DNA from: Salinimonas lutimaris
GTDB taxonomy: Bacteria; Pseudomonadota; Gammaproteobacteria; Enterobacterales; Alteromonadaceae
Reading direction: 5' to 3'
Assembly (NCBI RefSeq): GCF_005222225.1
Contig: NZ_CP036536.1
Coordinates: 2,132,001-2,196,000, forward strand
Length of the DNA: 64,000 bases
This document shows, one piece after another, positions 35,562 to 43,850 of the stretch; the stretch's first letter is position 1, and every line of letters begins with the position of its first letter. The position numbers and the translations under genes are program-made. The notes beneath the pieces were generated by a model. The model worked only from the letters and a program-made list of their open reading frames with translations. It had not been told where the DNA came from and ran no database searches.

Positions 35562-35836
35562 AATACCCTCAGATCGTGGTCAAAGCGTCAGTGTACAGTT
35601 AAATGGCCAATCTGTTGAAACAAGAGCCTTTATTGGTGTATTGCCTGGGCCGCCGACAAACGTCATGATGAGGCTGGACTGATGAACGTGAACAGTCACC
35701 CTGAGAGACCAGTGGAAGCTGTACAAAGGTAAACCGGCTTGCCCCGGCCTTTTTAGGACAGATACACTAGCTCACCGTTAATTTTAATCTGCCACGCAAG
35801 ATTTATTTCAAATAACTAACTTAAAGGAAAAGTTCT

Positions 35837-37102
35837 GTGTCAAATGCTGTTGCTGCCTCCCCGCTGGACCGATGTCGTCATGTTTTACGTTTGCTGGGTC
35901 CCGGTGTACTCATGGCAACAGCGGCCATTGGTGGCAGTCATCTGGTAGCCTCAACCCAGGCCGGTGCGCAATTTGGCTGGCAGCTGGCATTGCTGGTATT
36001 GCTGGTGAATCTGTTGAAGTACCCGTTTTTTCGCGCGGCGGTTAGTTACACGGTGAGTACCGGAGATACCTTACAGCAAGGATATCAGAAAATGGGTAAA
36101 GGTTACCTGATGACCGCGCTGGGGTTAAATTGTATTGCGTCGGTGGTCAATGCTGCTGCCCTGCTGATGTTTTCAGCCAGTTTGCTGGGCTATTTTCTAC
36201 CCATGGATTTGCCCATTCCGGCACTGGCCACTGCGGTACTTGCGGCGGTGTTATTTATTCTGTTGGCCGGCCATTTTAATGCCCTGGATAACGCAGCAAA
36301 AATCATCATGGTTTTGCTGGTCATTGCCACAGTGACTGCCACCGGCGTAGCCTGGTCAAACGGCCCGGTCGCGCCGGCAGATTATGTATCGCCTTCACCA
36401 TGGACCTTTGCCACCATTGGTTTTTTGGTGGTGACCATGGGCTGGATGCCTGCGCCGATAGAAATTTCGGCCATCACCTCATTGTGGCTGAAGCGCCAGA
36501 CCAACGAGGCCCGGGTTACTCCACGCTCTGCCTTATTTGATTTTAATCTGGGTTACCTCACCACACTGCTGCTGGCACTGGTGTTTTTGTCGCTGGGCGC
36601 CCTGGTATTACACGGCAGCGGTCAAACGCTGGCGTCCGGCGGTATTGGTTTTTCCCGTCAACTGGTAGGCCTGTACGCTGATACCATCGGTGACTGGTCC
36701 CGGATACTTATCGCGCTTATCGCTTTTTTATGTGTTTTTGGTTCTGCGCTGACCGTGTATGACGGCTATTCACGCGCTGTGGCTGAAGCCATGATGCTGT
36801 TAAAAGGTAACAAGGAGGCCAGCCCGCGAGTGTATACCTGGGTGTTGCTGGCCGTAGCCGCATGCAGTTTTGTTATTGTGCTGTTTTTCAAATCGGCGCT
36901 GATGGCAATGCTGAGCTTTGCCATGACACTGGCGTTTGTTACCACGCCTATGTTTGCCTGGCTAAACCACCGGCTGGTAAATAGTACCAACATTGCCTCA
37001 GAGATACGCAACGGTGTTGTTATGCGCTGGCTAAGTATTGCCGGGCTACTCTACTTGTTTGGCTTTCTGGTGGTGTTTATCTGGTGGAAGTTTATTGCCT
37101 GA
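35837..37102 (+). CDS. Nramp-family transporter lacking the canonical metal-binding motif
   Basis: The 421-residue protein has about 11 hydrophobic helices. It starts at GTG 35837 with AAAGGAA upstream. The TM1 region reads LLGPGVLMATAAIGGSHLVA. Classical Nramp proteins have DPGN at the GGSH place, and TM6 here is GWMPAPIEISA in place of MPHNL. The scaffold (GPG start, AGAQFGWQLALLVLL) is nevertheless Nramp. Loss of the Asp/Asn and Met/His-type ligands argues against ordinary Mn/Fe transport; Nramp-related proteins with other substrates (for example Mg2+ or non-metal solutes) are known. The substrate here is unknown. Confidence 0.87.
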   Translation: MSNAVAASPLDRCRHVLRLLGPGVLMATAAIGGSHLVASTQAGAQFGWQLALLVLLVNLLKYPFFRAAVSYTVSTGDTLQQGYQKMGKGYLMTALGLNCIASVVNAAALLMFSASLLGYFLPMDLPIPALATAVLAAVLFILLAGHFNALDNAAKIIMVLLVIATVTATGVAWSNGPVAPADYVSPSPWTFATIGFLVVTMGWMPAPIEISAITSLWLKRQTNEARVTPRSALFDFNLGYLTTLLLALVFLSLGALVLHGSGQTLASGGIGFSRQLVGLYADTIGDWSRILIALIAFLCVFGSALTVYDGYSRAVAEAMMLLKGNKEASPRVYTWVLLAVAACSFVIVLFFKSALMAMLSFAMTLAFVTTPMFAWLNHRLVNSTNIASEIRNGVVMRWLSIAGLLYLFGFLVVFIWWKFIA

Positions 37103-37264
37103 CGCCGACACGGATATCAGGCCGAGGCTACAGCTGCAGATTTTGGCATACACATTCAAAGCTAAGGCAGCCTGAACGGGCTGTCTTTTTCACCGCACTT
37201 TTTTATGTCCGATAGTCTGATTGTCTGCGACCCGGGATATTGCCGGCCGTAGCCGGCCTGGCGT

Positions 37265-37507
37265 TCAGGCGTAGGCCACCAGCAGAGCAAACACACACAG
37301 TATGATGGCCAGCCCGGCCAGGGCACAAAAATGGCCATTGTGTTTTCGCCCGTGATGGGGAGATGAAGCCGGATAACGGCCACCTGACACCAGCTTACAC
37401 AATGGCCAGCCAAGCCAGTAACACACCGTCCAGAATAAAAAATCAGCCACGACCGCAATGGTCAGGCGATACAAAAACACACCAAATTCGCTTACCAGTA
37501 CTTCCAT
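37265..37507 (-). CDS. Small membrane protein
   Basis: 80 residues with two hydrophobic helices (about 12-36 and 60-79) separated by a basic, histidine-rich loop (GRYPASSPHHGRKHNGH). GGAAGGTAA precedes ATG 37507. I recognise no family. A reverse frame overlapping it (37162-37458) looks spurious. Confidence 0.5.
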   Translation of the reverse strand: MEVLVSEFGVFLYRLTIAVVADFLFWTVCYWLGWPLCKLVSGGRYPASSPHHGRKHNGHFCALAGLAIILCVFALLVAYA

Positions 37508-37647
37508 ATATTACCTTCCGCTTTTTTTACTTAAAATCATCTTGTCGTACTAACGTGCTGCTCCCCGGCACCCCGGCTGAGTCCTGTTTGCTCACTGCAC
37601 TGTGCTTTTGTGCCAAGCGCTCGTATGTTTGCCACCATACTCACCCT

Positions 37648-37941
37648 TTAGTTCAGCATACCCAGCACTACCGACATCATCATCACTGCCACACAGCGCG
37701 TTTCAATATTTGTATATGCGGCGATATAGGGGTCCGCCAGCTGTGCAAAATGTCCGTGTCTGATTGAGCGGCGAAACCCCAGCCAGGCCACCAGCTGAGA
37801 ATTAACGCCTAAAGATGGAACGGCAAGACGACGCCATATCTGAGGATATGCCTGTCTGGCATATTGCCCCCTGCGGTAAAAACTGATCAGACACAGACAA
37901 GCTGCCATGCCAACACTTATCCAACATAATGCCTGAATCAT
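37648..37941 (-). CDS. Small hypothetical membrane protein
   Basis: 97 residues: a hydrophobic N-terminal helix (about 1-20), a basic middle (RRGQYARQAYPQIWRRL), and a hydrophobic C-terminal helix (about 82-97). The orientation suggests both ends lie in the membrane. I recognise no family. It follows the small membrane protein on the same strand after a ~140-base gap. Confidence 0.5.
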   Translation of the reverse strand: MIQALCWISVGMAACLCLISFYRRGQYARQAYPQIWRRLAVPSLGVNSQLVAWLGFRRSIRHGHFAQLADPYIAAYTNIETRCVAVMMMSVVLGMLN

Positions 37942-38063
37942 CCGTGTATTATCCTCATACCATCCCTGTTTGTATGGCGAATTATTTCCCTGAACAAATA
38001 CGACTTCAGATTTCCACTAGTATAGACAGTGACCACAAGCACGATAACTGTATTTATGTACAG

Positions 38064-38471
38064 TTAACTATAATTTGCCGCCTTTTTTGCCTCCAGCGCC
38101 AGTAACCCCAGTACAAACATACCACCATTCACCACCACCGGATTAAACGCAGCGCTTAACAGGGCCGGCTTGAATACAACGCTCAGCGCAAACAGCCCCA
38201 CAATACCCAGCAGGTTGAGCCGGTGAATCCAGTTATGCTGAAAACCGGCAAAAAAGGTCAGCCCCCACAACAATTCCAGCATACCGGAAAGCTGCACAAA
38301 CGCCTGCTGCATCTGTGGCTGGATCCCCAGAGCGCCGGCCAGCGCCAGTTCGGTACTGTCCAGAAACAACACCTTGGGAACCAGCCCCTGATAACACCAC
38401 ATCAACGACAACGTGATACGAATCAGCCATAGCTGAGTGGTAAAAACAGCGTTCTCATTAGGCGGGGTCAT
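38064..38471 (-). CDS. DoxX-like membrane protein
   Basis: The 135-residue protein has four hydrophobic helices and the pattern RITLSLMWCYQGLVPKVLF near the start, with LELLWGLTFFAGF and LLGIVGLFALSVVF further on, as in DoxX-like (DUF4345/DoxX_2) proteins. These are small integral membrane proteins of unsettled function. The stop of the upstream lipoprotein gene is two bases from its start codon, so the two are coupled. Confidence 0.78.
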   Translation of the reverse strand: MTPPNENAVFTTQLWLIRITLSLMWCYQGLVPKVLFLDSTELALAGALGIQPQMQQAFVQLSGMLELLWGLTFFAGFQHNWIHRLNLLGIVGLFALSVVFKPALLSAAFNPVVVNGGMFVLGLLALEAKKAANYS

Positions 38472-38473
38472 GG

Positions 38474-39319
38474 TCAGTCTTTTAACTCTTCCACATCATC
38501 AATCAAATCATCTAAGTAGTTCAGCAAATGCTTTTTCTGCGCCGGCGTCATTGATGCTGCCAGCTCTGCCGACATCGCCAGATACGCCTCGCGATTATTT
38601 TGCCGCTGCTCCAGGTATGCCTTACTGCGGTACGCATCCGGATGGGTCAGAAGATGTGTCAGCTCAGCCACAAAGTCGGGATTAGTATGCCGGGTAGCAA
38701 ATAGCTTGCGGGCTTCGGTTTGCATATTCCGGCGATACGCCATCCAGTTGTCAAAAGTGCTGGTAAAATGTGGCACCCTGGCCCGGATGATTTGCATTTG
38801 CTGGTTATTCAACTCACCCACCCGCTCCTCAAATTCTTCCTGAATATTGTCAACAGCACTGTTTTCCCACTCCTCACGGCTGTCTTTGATCTTCTCGTCC
38901 TGTTCTTCCTGCCGCTCACGATTTTCTTTTTCAATAGCCGCAAACAGATAGATGACCTGCTCGTCATTTAAGGTAGCAGCCATTGAGGATAACTGAGGAG
39001 CCAGTTTATTGCGTAGGCGGTCAATATGGTCACTGGCCTGATTCAGATGCCAGGCAATGGTTGGCTCATCCAGTTTATTGCCCGCCGCCTGCATCCGTAA
39101 CTTGCGCAGCTGATGCAAATACTGGTCAAGCTCCTGACTTTTATGCCAGTTAATCCACTGATCGAGCTGCTTATCAAATACTTCTTCCTGACTGTCGGTC
39201 AGCTCTACATAGTCATCCATATACCAGTAAACCAGCCAGTCCAGATTGTTATACGCCAGCTTTGACGAACATCCGGTGACCACCAGCAGTGCAATAAGCA
39301 CAAGGCCCCACAATTTCAT
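38474..39319 (-). CDS. DUF6279-family lipoprotein
   Basis: The 281-residue protein has a signal peptide with lipobox LLVVTGCSS (Cys17). The mature part is almost wholly helical and charged, with YNNLDWLVYWYMDDYVELTD near the start and long heptad-like stretches (EKENRERQEEQDEKI) in the middle. This is the DUF6279 group of gammaproteobacterial lipoproteins, of unknown function. It is directly upstream of, and coupled to, the DoxX-like gene. Confidence 0.85.
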   Translation of the reverse strand: MKLWGLVLIALLVVTGCSSKLAYNNLDWLVYWYMDDYVELTDSQEEVFDKQLDQWINWHKSQELDQYLHQLRKLRMQAAGNKLDEPTIAWHLNQASDHIDRLRNKLAPQLSSMAATLNDEQVIYLFAAIEKENRERQEEQDEKIKDSREEWENSAVDNIQEEFEERVGELNNQQMQIIRARVPHFTSTFDNWMAYRRNMQTEARKLFATRHTNPDFVAELTHLLTHPDAYRSKAYLEQRQNNREAYLAMSAELAASMTPAQKKHLLNYLDDLIDDVEELKD

Positions 39320-39477
39320 AACCTGTCCTTTTGTTCAGACGCCTGTTTCAGTCAGGCTCATGTTTGTTTTGCAATCTTTATCACTACGGTCTAACCGCCG
39401 GAGTTGTTTTGTTTGCTACCTAAGCACTTAGCATATAACGTAAATATGAACGGTGGAATTTAAAAAGGTTACAGAAT

Positions 39478-40473
39478 GTGAGTAAACATATTGCAGTGCT
39501 GACATCCGGCGGCGACGCGCCGGGTATGAATGCGTGTATCCGGGCCATCGTGATCAGCGCCCAGCGTAATGGTGATAACGTCACCGGGTATTTACGCGGT
39601 TATAATGGCCTGATTGATCAGCAATCTGTTCCGCTGACCTGTGAACGCATGCACAATCTGACCCAGCGCGGTGGCACCATTTTACACAGTGCCCGGTGCG
39701 AGCGGTTCATGCATCAGGATGGCATACAACAGGCGGCAGATACCCTGCATCAGAACGGCATTGATACTTTGATAGTCATCGGCGGCGATGGCTCGTTTCG
39801 CGGCGCCCACAAGCTTGCGCAGTGCTGGGGCGGACAGCTGATAGGCATTCCCGGCACCATTGACAATGACATTACCGGCACCGATGCCACGATTGGGTAT
39901 TACACAGCGATTGAGACTGCGGTGTCATCGATTGATAAAGTGCGGGATACGGCCGATGCCTTTGACCGGATATTTGTGGTGGAGGTCATGGGCCGTGAAG
40001 CTGGTTTTCTGGGCCTGAGTGCGGCGCTGGCCTCCTCCGCCGACTTTGTCATTTTACCGGAACTATTCAAAAGCTCAGAGGATTGCCTGACGCAAATAGA
40101 CCAGCAGATACGTCAGCGTACCGATGAACGGGGCCCGGTCAGTTATATTATTGTCCTGGCAGAAAACTGCTGGCCAGGCGGCATCAGCGATTTGGTCAGC
40201 CAGCTTACCAGCACCACCGGGATGGAAGTCAGACCGGTTACCCTTGGCCATGTACAACGCGGGGGGCCTCCCACCAGCCAGGATAGGATTCTGGCCATGC
40301 AACTGGGAACCTTTGCCTGCGAGCTAACCACCCAGAATACCAGTGGGGTGATGACTGGCATGGTACAGCATCAGCTGGTCGCCGTGCCGTTTGATACCTG
40401 CTGGTCGGGTAAAAAGTCTCTGGATCCGGCCTGCGTGGCCACTATGCAAACCCTGATGAATCAGCGTTATTAA
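39478..40473 (+). CDS. pfkA: 6-phosphofructokinase (ATP-type, PfkA)
   Basis: The 331-residue protein starts at GTG 39478. The PFK motifs are LTSGGDAPGMNACIRAI (ATP site), VIGGDGSFRGA, GIPGTIDNDITGTDATIGYY (catalytic Asp), EVMGREAGF and HVQRGGPPTSQDR (F6P site). It phosphorylates fructose 6-phosphate, the committed step of the Embden-Meyerhof pathway. Many Alteromonas relatives also use Entner-Doudoroff enzymes; neither route can be judged from this window alone. The terminator follows directly, and the two-component genes are convergent. Confidence 0.95.
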   Translation: MSKHIAVLTSGGDAPGMNACIRAIVISAQRNGDNVTGYLRGYNGLIDQQSVPLTCERMHNLTQRGGTILHSARCERFMHQDGIQQAADTLHQNGIDTLIVIGGDGSFRGAHKLAQCWGGQLIGIPGTIDNDITGTDATIGYYTAIETAVSSIDKVRDTADAFDRIFVVEVMGREAGFLGLSAALASSADFVILPELFKSSEDCLTQIDQQIRQRTDERGPVSYIIVLAENCWPGGISDLVSQLTSTTGMEVRPVTLGHVQRGGPPTSQDRILAMQLGTFACELTTQNTSGVMTGMVQHQLVAVPFDTCWSGKKSLDPACVATMQTLMNQRY

Positions 40474-40483
40474 CAAATGAAAA

Positions 40484-40505
40484 AACGGGCCGTAGCCCGT
40501 TTCTT
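40484..40505. terminator. Bidirectional terminator between pfkA and the LytTR gene
   Basis: ACGGGC-CGTA-GCCCGT, flanked by an A-run on the left and TTTCTTG on the right, lies between the convergent genes. Short but well placed. Confidence 0.75.
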
Positions 40506-40509
40506 GATT

Positions 40510-41337
40510 TTACATTTTCATCGCGGCTTTAACTTTGTCGCGATGACTGCGGCTGACTTTCAGCTCAGTATCATTTTGCAGAATCAGATGATATTCGCCA
40601 CTGATATGACTGACCAGCTTTTTAACAAAGCGGATATTGGCAATGGCAGAACGGTGCACGCGTACAAACCACTGTGGATTAAGTTCCTGTTCCAGCTCTT
40701 TCATGGTTTTACGCATAATGTGCATACCGTCAATGGCGTGTACACACATGTAGTCACCGGCAGCATCTATCCACTGAATGTCGGCCACGGCCACCCGGGT
40801 CACCTCTGAGCCGTCTTTAATCGCCAGCACTTCAGGGTACGGATTGGTTTCAATGGCTTCACCGCTGGCCAGTTTGCGCAGAATTTCTTCGCAATCGTCA
40901 CCAGTTAGATCAGCCACCAGCGACGCCAGCTTTTTAGACTGTGCATCCTGCTGCTGATTATCCAGATGCTCACGTACTTTACCCAGTGCCTCTGTCAGAC
41001 GCTCGTCATCGGCAGGCTTTAACAGATAATCCAGAGCATGAACATCGAAAGCCTTAATCGCGTAGCTGTCGTACGCGGTTACAAATACCACTAACGGAAT
41101 CGGCTGGTTCAGTTCACGTAATTTGTGAATCACCTGAAAGCCGTTTAAGCCAGGCATCTGAATATCCAGAAAGACCAGATCCGGGCGGTGTTGAGAAATA
41201 GCGCTTACAGCATCCAAGCCATTCTGACACTCAGTAATGACTTCAACGCCTTCATGACGTTCCAGACGAGTGCGTAAGCCGCGACGTGCTAAAGGTTCAT
41301 CATCCACGATGATGGTTTTAATTTTTTGCTCACTCAT
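40510..41337 (-). CDS. LytTR-type response regulator
   Basis: The 275-residue protein's receiver domain has acids in IIVDDEPLA (11-13), phospho-Asp58 in LVFLDIQMPG, and Lys in DYLLKPADDE. A linker of about 40 residues precedes the LytTR DNA-binding domain (about 170-275): EVLAIKDGSEVTRVAVADI, YMCVHAIDGMHIMRKTMKEL, FVRVHRSAIANIRFV. It overlaps the kinase gene by four bases (ATGA), so the two form one translationally coupled pair. Targets are unknown; LytTR regulators bind promoter repeats, often for cell-surface or competence genes. Confidence 0.93.
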   Translation of the reverse strand: MSEQKIKTIIVDDEPLARRGLRTRLERHEGVEVITECQNGLDAVSAISQHRPDLVFLDIQMPGLNGFQVIHKLRELNQPIPLVVFVTAYDSYAIKAFDVHALDYLLKPADDERLTEALGKVREHLDNQQQDAQSKKLASLVADLTGDDCEEILRKLASGEAIETNPYPEVLAIKDGSEVTRVAVADIQWIDAAGDYMCVHAIDGMHIMRKTMKELEQELNPQWFVRVHRSAIANIRFVKKLVSHISGEYHLILQNDTELKVSRSHRDKVKAAMKM

Positions 41338-42413
41338 GCTTTTGCATCTTTTACTTCGTAGGGAATACGTAACCTAACGCGCACACCGCTTGGCTGATTA
41401 TGCTCTACTGAAAAAGCAAAATTACGGTTATACAGCGACTGCAGGCGCTCCCTTATGTTAACCAGACCAACACCGTTCTCCCGAGACAGCTGACCATCTT
41501 TAATGTCTGCGCCGGGGCCGTTGTCTGCGACATCCATCAATAAATCATTGCCAAATAATCGGGCGGAAATGTCAAGGCGGCCGCCCTGTTCCATTTTAGA
41601 TATGGCGTGTTTTATTGCGTTTTCAATAAGTGGTTGCAGAATCATGCTTGGTACCAACGCACACTCGCACCCACTCTCTATATTCCAATTAACCTCAAGT
41701 CGATCATCAAAACGTACTTTTTCTATTTCAAGATAAAGCCGTAATGCTTTAATTTCCTGTTCTAACGGTACCCGTTTAATCGGGTCGTTATCCAGTGAAT
41801 AACGTAAAAAGTTACTGAGTCTGGACACCATCGCCTCGGCGGTGTCGTTTTCCCTGAGCAATACCAGTGTAGAAATGGCATTGAGCGTATTAAACAAAAA
41901 ATGGGGATTAAGCTGATAGCGCAGCATTTTGATATGCGCCTGATGCGCCATAGTGCTGGCTTTGAGCGCGTTCTGCTTTTCCTTTTGCAGCATCTGGAAG
42001 TTTTTAATACCAAAATATACGCCGCTCCAGCAGCCCACCATGATCATGGAGTTAATGGTGTTGGTAAAATACATGTACCAGACATCCGGCCGGTAGCCGT
42101 GTTTGTAGATTTCCCAGTAGTTGATATTTTTCACCACGGCCCAGACCAGCGCCACGACATAACAGGCCAGCATGACCGTGGCCACCATTTGCAGCGGAGA
42201 TAACCGCCGGGCCCAGCGGAAAATGTATCGCAGGGGAATGGTCAGTAACCAGCCCGCATAGGCATTCAACAGGATAATAAACACCCAGATAGGGCGTACA
42301 TCATGCAAAAATGATCCAATGTAATAAATCAGCGCAAATCCAGCCCAGCCCATGCTGTGCAGAGTCCAAAACAAACGCTCATTGCTTTCAAAAGTTCGTT
42401 GCCAGCGGCTCAC
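41334..42413 (-). CDS. LytS/YehU-type membrane sensor histidine kinase
   Basis: The 359-residue protein has four hydrophobic helices in the first 140 residues with short loops and no large periplasmic domain. The His_kinase motif LRYQLNPHFLFNTLNAIS puts the phospho-acceptor at His171, with VPSMILQPLIENAIKHAISK as the N-box and DNGPGADI and NGVGLVNIRERL as G boxes. It phosphorylates the co-encoded LytTR regulator. The signal is likely sensed in or near the membrane and is unknown. Confidence 0.93.
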   Translation of the reverse strand: MSRWQRTFESNERLFWTLHSMGWAGFALIYYIGSFLHDVRPIWVFIILLNAYAGWLLTIPLRYIFRWARRLSPLQMVATVMLACYVVALVWAVVKNINYWEIYKHGYRPDVWYMYFTNTINSMIMVGCWSGVYFGIKNFQMLQKEKQNALKASTMAHQAHIKMLRYQLNPHFLFNTLNAISTLVLLRENDTAEAMVSRLSNFLRYSLDNDPIKRVPLEQEIKALRLYLEIEKVRFDDRLEVNWNIESGCECALVPSMILQPLIENAIKHAISKMEQGGRLDISARLFGNDLLMDVADNGPGADIKDGQLSRENGVGLVNIRERLQSLYNRNFAFSVEHNQPSGVRVRLRIPYEVKDAKA

Positions 42414-42551
42414 ACTACTACCGAGTAAAGAGTTCTGGAATTAATTATACGCATCTTGTGGGGTTTCCATGGCAACTTAATCGTATGGGATAGTCGGCTG
42501 GTCGCACTTAAGGTCGCGCCAGCAGCCCGAAACGACTGCTTTCACCACCGA

Positions 42552-43013
42552 TTAGTAACTGATTCTCATCCGTTTAAGCCAGTGCACCCACCACCAGGCC
42601 GGCCCGACCAGCAAAAATCGCAAATCTTCCAGGAAAGACGGCTTTTTACCTTCAATTTTGTGCCCGACAAACTGCAATGCCCACATCACCACAAACAGTG
42701 CCAGACTGAATTGCCAGACGCTGATATCCAGTGCAAGTAGCAACTGAATACCGCCAAAGCACAGTATGGTCAGCAGGGTCATGGCCGCACCAATGGGACC
42801 GGACAACATGAAGTAATACATCAGTACGGGTACCGCCAGCACATGCGCCCAGGTGACACCGAATCCATCCAGCAGCGCCGGCACGGGCAACGACCAGATA
42901 AGCCCCAGCGTCACAAAATAAATACTGGGCACGGCAATGGTATGAATGACTACATTGATGCGATTCTGATGACTTTCGCCATACCGGTTAAGTAAAACAT
43001 CGATTTGCCGCAT
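42552..43013 (-). CDS. Mpo1-like (DUF962) membrane protein
   Basis: The 153-residue protein starts RQIDVLLNRYGESHQNRIN, a DUF962/YGL010w signature in which the conserved His of ESHQ is expected to bind iron. Four hydrophobic helices follow (VVIHTIAVPSIYFVTLGLIW, LALFVVMWALQFVGHKIEGK with a second His). The yeast relative Mpo1 is an Fe-dependent dioxygenase of 2-hydroxy fatty acids; the same activity here is inference. Confidence 0.82.
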   Translation of the reverse strand: MRQIDVLLNRYGESHQNRINVVIHTIAVPSIYFVTLGLIWSLPVPALLDGFGVTWAHVLAVPVLMYYFMLSGPIGAAMTLLTILCFGGIQLLLALDISVWQFSLALFVVMWALQFVGHKIEGKKPSFLEDLRFLLVGPAWWWVHWLKRMRISY

Positions 43014-43070
43014 GTGACCTGCGCTCCTTCATCGTTTAAGCCCTGACACCTGATCTGCTCAGCACTGTCA

Positions 43071-43733
43071 TTATTCGTAAAACAGACTGTGACGTTCCAG
43101 CAAGGCCTGTACCTGTTCAGCCGGGTCGTCAAAGGCCAGACCGTAATAGCTGTAAGCATGATCGCGGGTATGATTTTTAATCACTGCCGCTATAGTAATG
43201 GCTTTTCCTTCCAGATGACAGGTTAATGTTAATTTATTGTTACCCCCTTCAACCACAAATGATTTGCCCTGACTGATGGCCAGCCGGCACCCTTTTTTCG
43301 ACACATCAATAATAATGGCTTCAATGTTTTTTTGCTCTTGGTATGTGACGTGTACTGCAATGCCGGGCTGACCGCGCTTCTCTTCACGCAAGCCCTGAAA
43401 TTCAACCTGCCGGGGAAACGATGTTAGCAACACAGACAAAGGAGAATGGAGTAACCGTAACACAGAGACCCGAAACGCAATCACAGTGCCCAGCTCCCCT
43501 TCGAGCACATGACGTACCACCAGGGTATTGCCGGGTAATAATAAATCCCGGGTACTGGCCCATTTCGGACCAGTGGGTATACTGAAAATAAGGCCATTGG
43601 GCGCATCCATACCCACAAATGTGGTTTTGGCCCGCTTTGGTGCAGTGGGGGTGGTTATTTGTAAATCTACAACAGCCCCTGAACGCATACCGCCCAGTAA
43701 TGTCAGGGTTGTCTGGTCTGCTATGACCGCCAT
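43071..43733 (-). CDS. PilZ-domain protein (YcgR-like)
   Basis: Chosen start ATG 43733 (MAVIADQTTLTLLGGM), six bases after AGGA; the longer frame adds 22 unsupported residues. 220 residues. The N-terminal half resembles the YcgR N domain (GTVIAFRVSVLRLLHSPLSV). The PilZ domain carries REEKRGQPG (RxxxR) and IDVSKKGCRLAI (D/NxSxxG), the c-di-GMP-binding elements. It probably slows flagellar motion or alters surface behaviour when c-di-GMP is high. Divergent from the M61 peptidase. Confidence 0.85.
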   Translation of the reverse strand: MAVIADQTTLTLLGGMRSGAVVDLQITTPTAPKRAKTTFVGMDAPNGLIFSIPTGPKWASTRDLLLPGNTLVVRHVLEGELGTVIAFRVSVLRLLHSPLSVLLTSFPRQVEFQGLREEKRGQPGIAVHVTYQEQKNIEAIIIDVSKKGCRLAISQGKSFVVEGGNNKLTLTCHLEGKAITIAAVIKNHTRDHAYSYYGLAFDDPAEQVQALLERHSLFYE

Positions 43734-43850
43734 AAGCATCCTGCAAAGGAAGTTAACATCAACGGTATTTATATAAGCACAGATTTCAGTTACTGACAAA
43801 ACTCAAAGACTTGGGCATCATAGATTTATCATTTTTTAAGGCGTAGTGTT

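Noticed and set aside
37162-37458. Reverse 98-codon frame overlapping the small membrane gene
   Set aside because: It is in conflict with 37265-37507, which has better hydrophobic pattern and ribosome-binding site.
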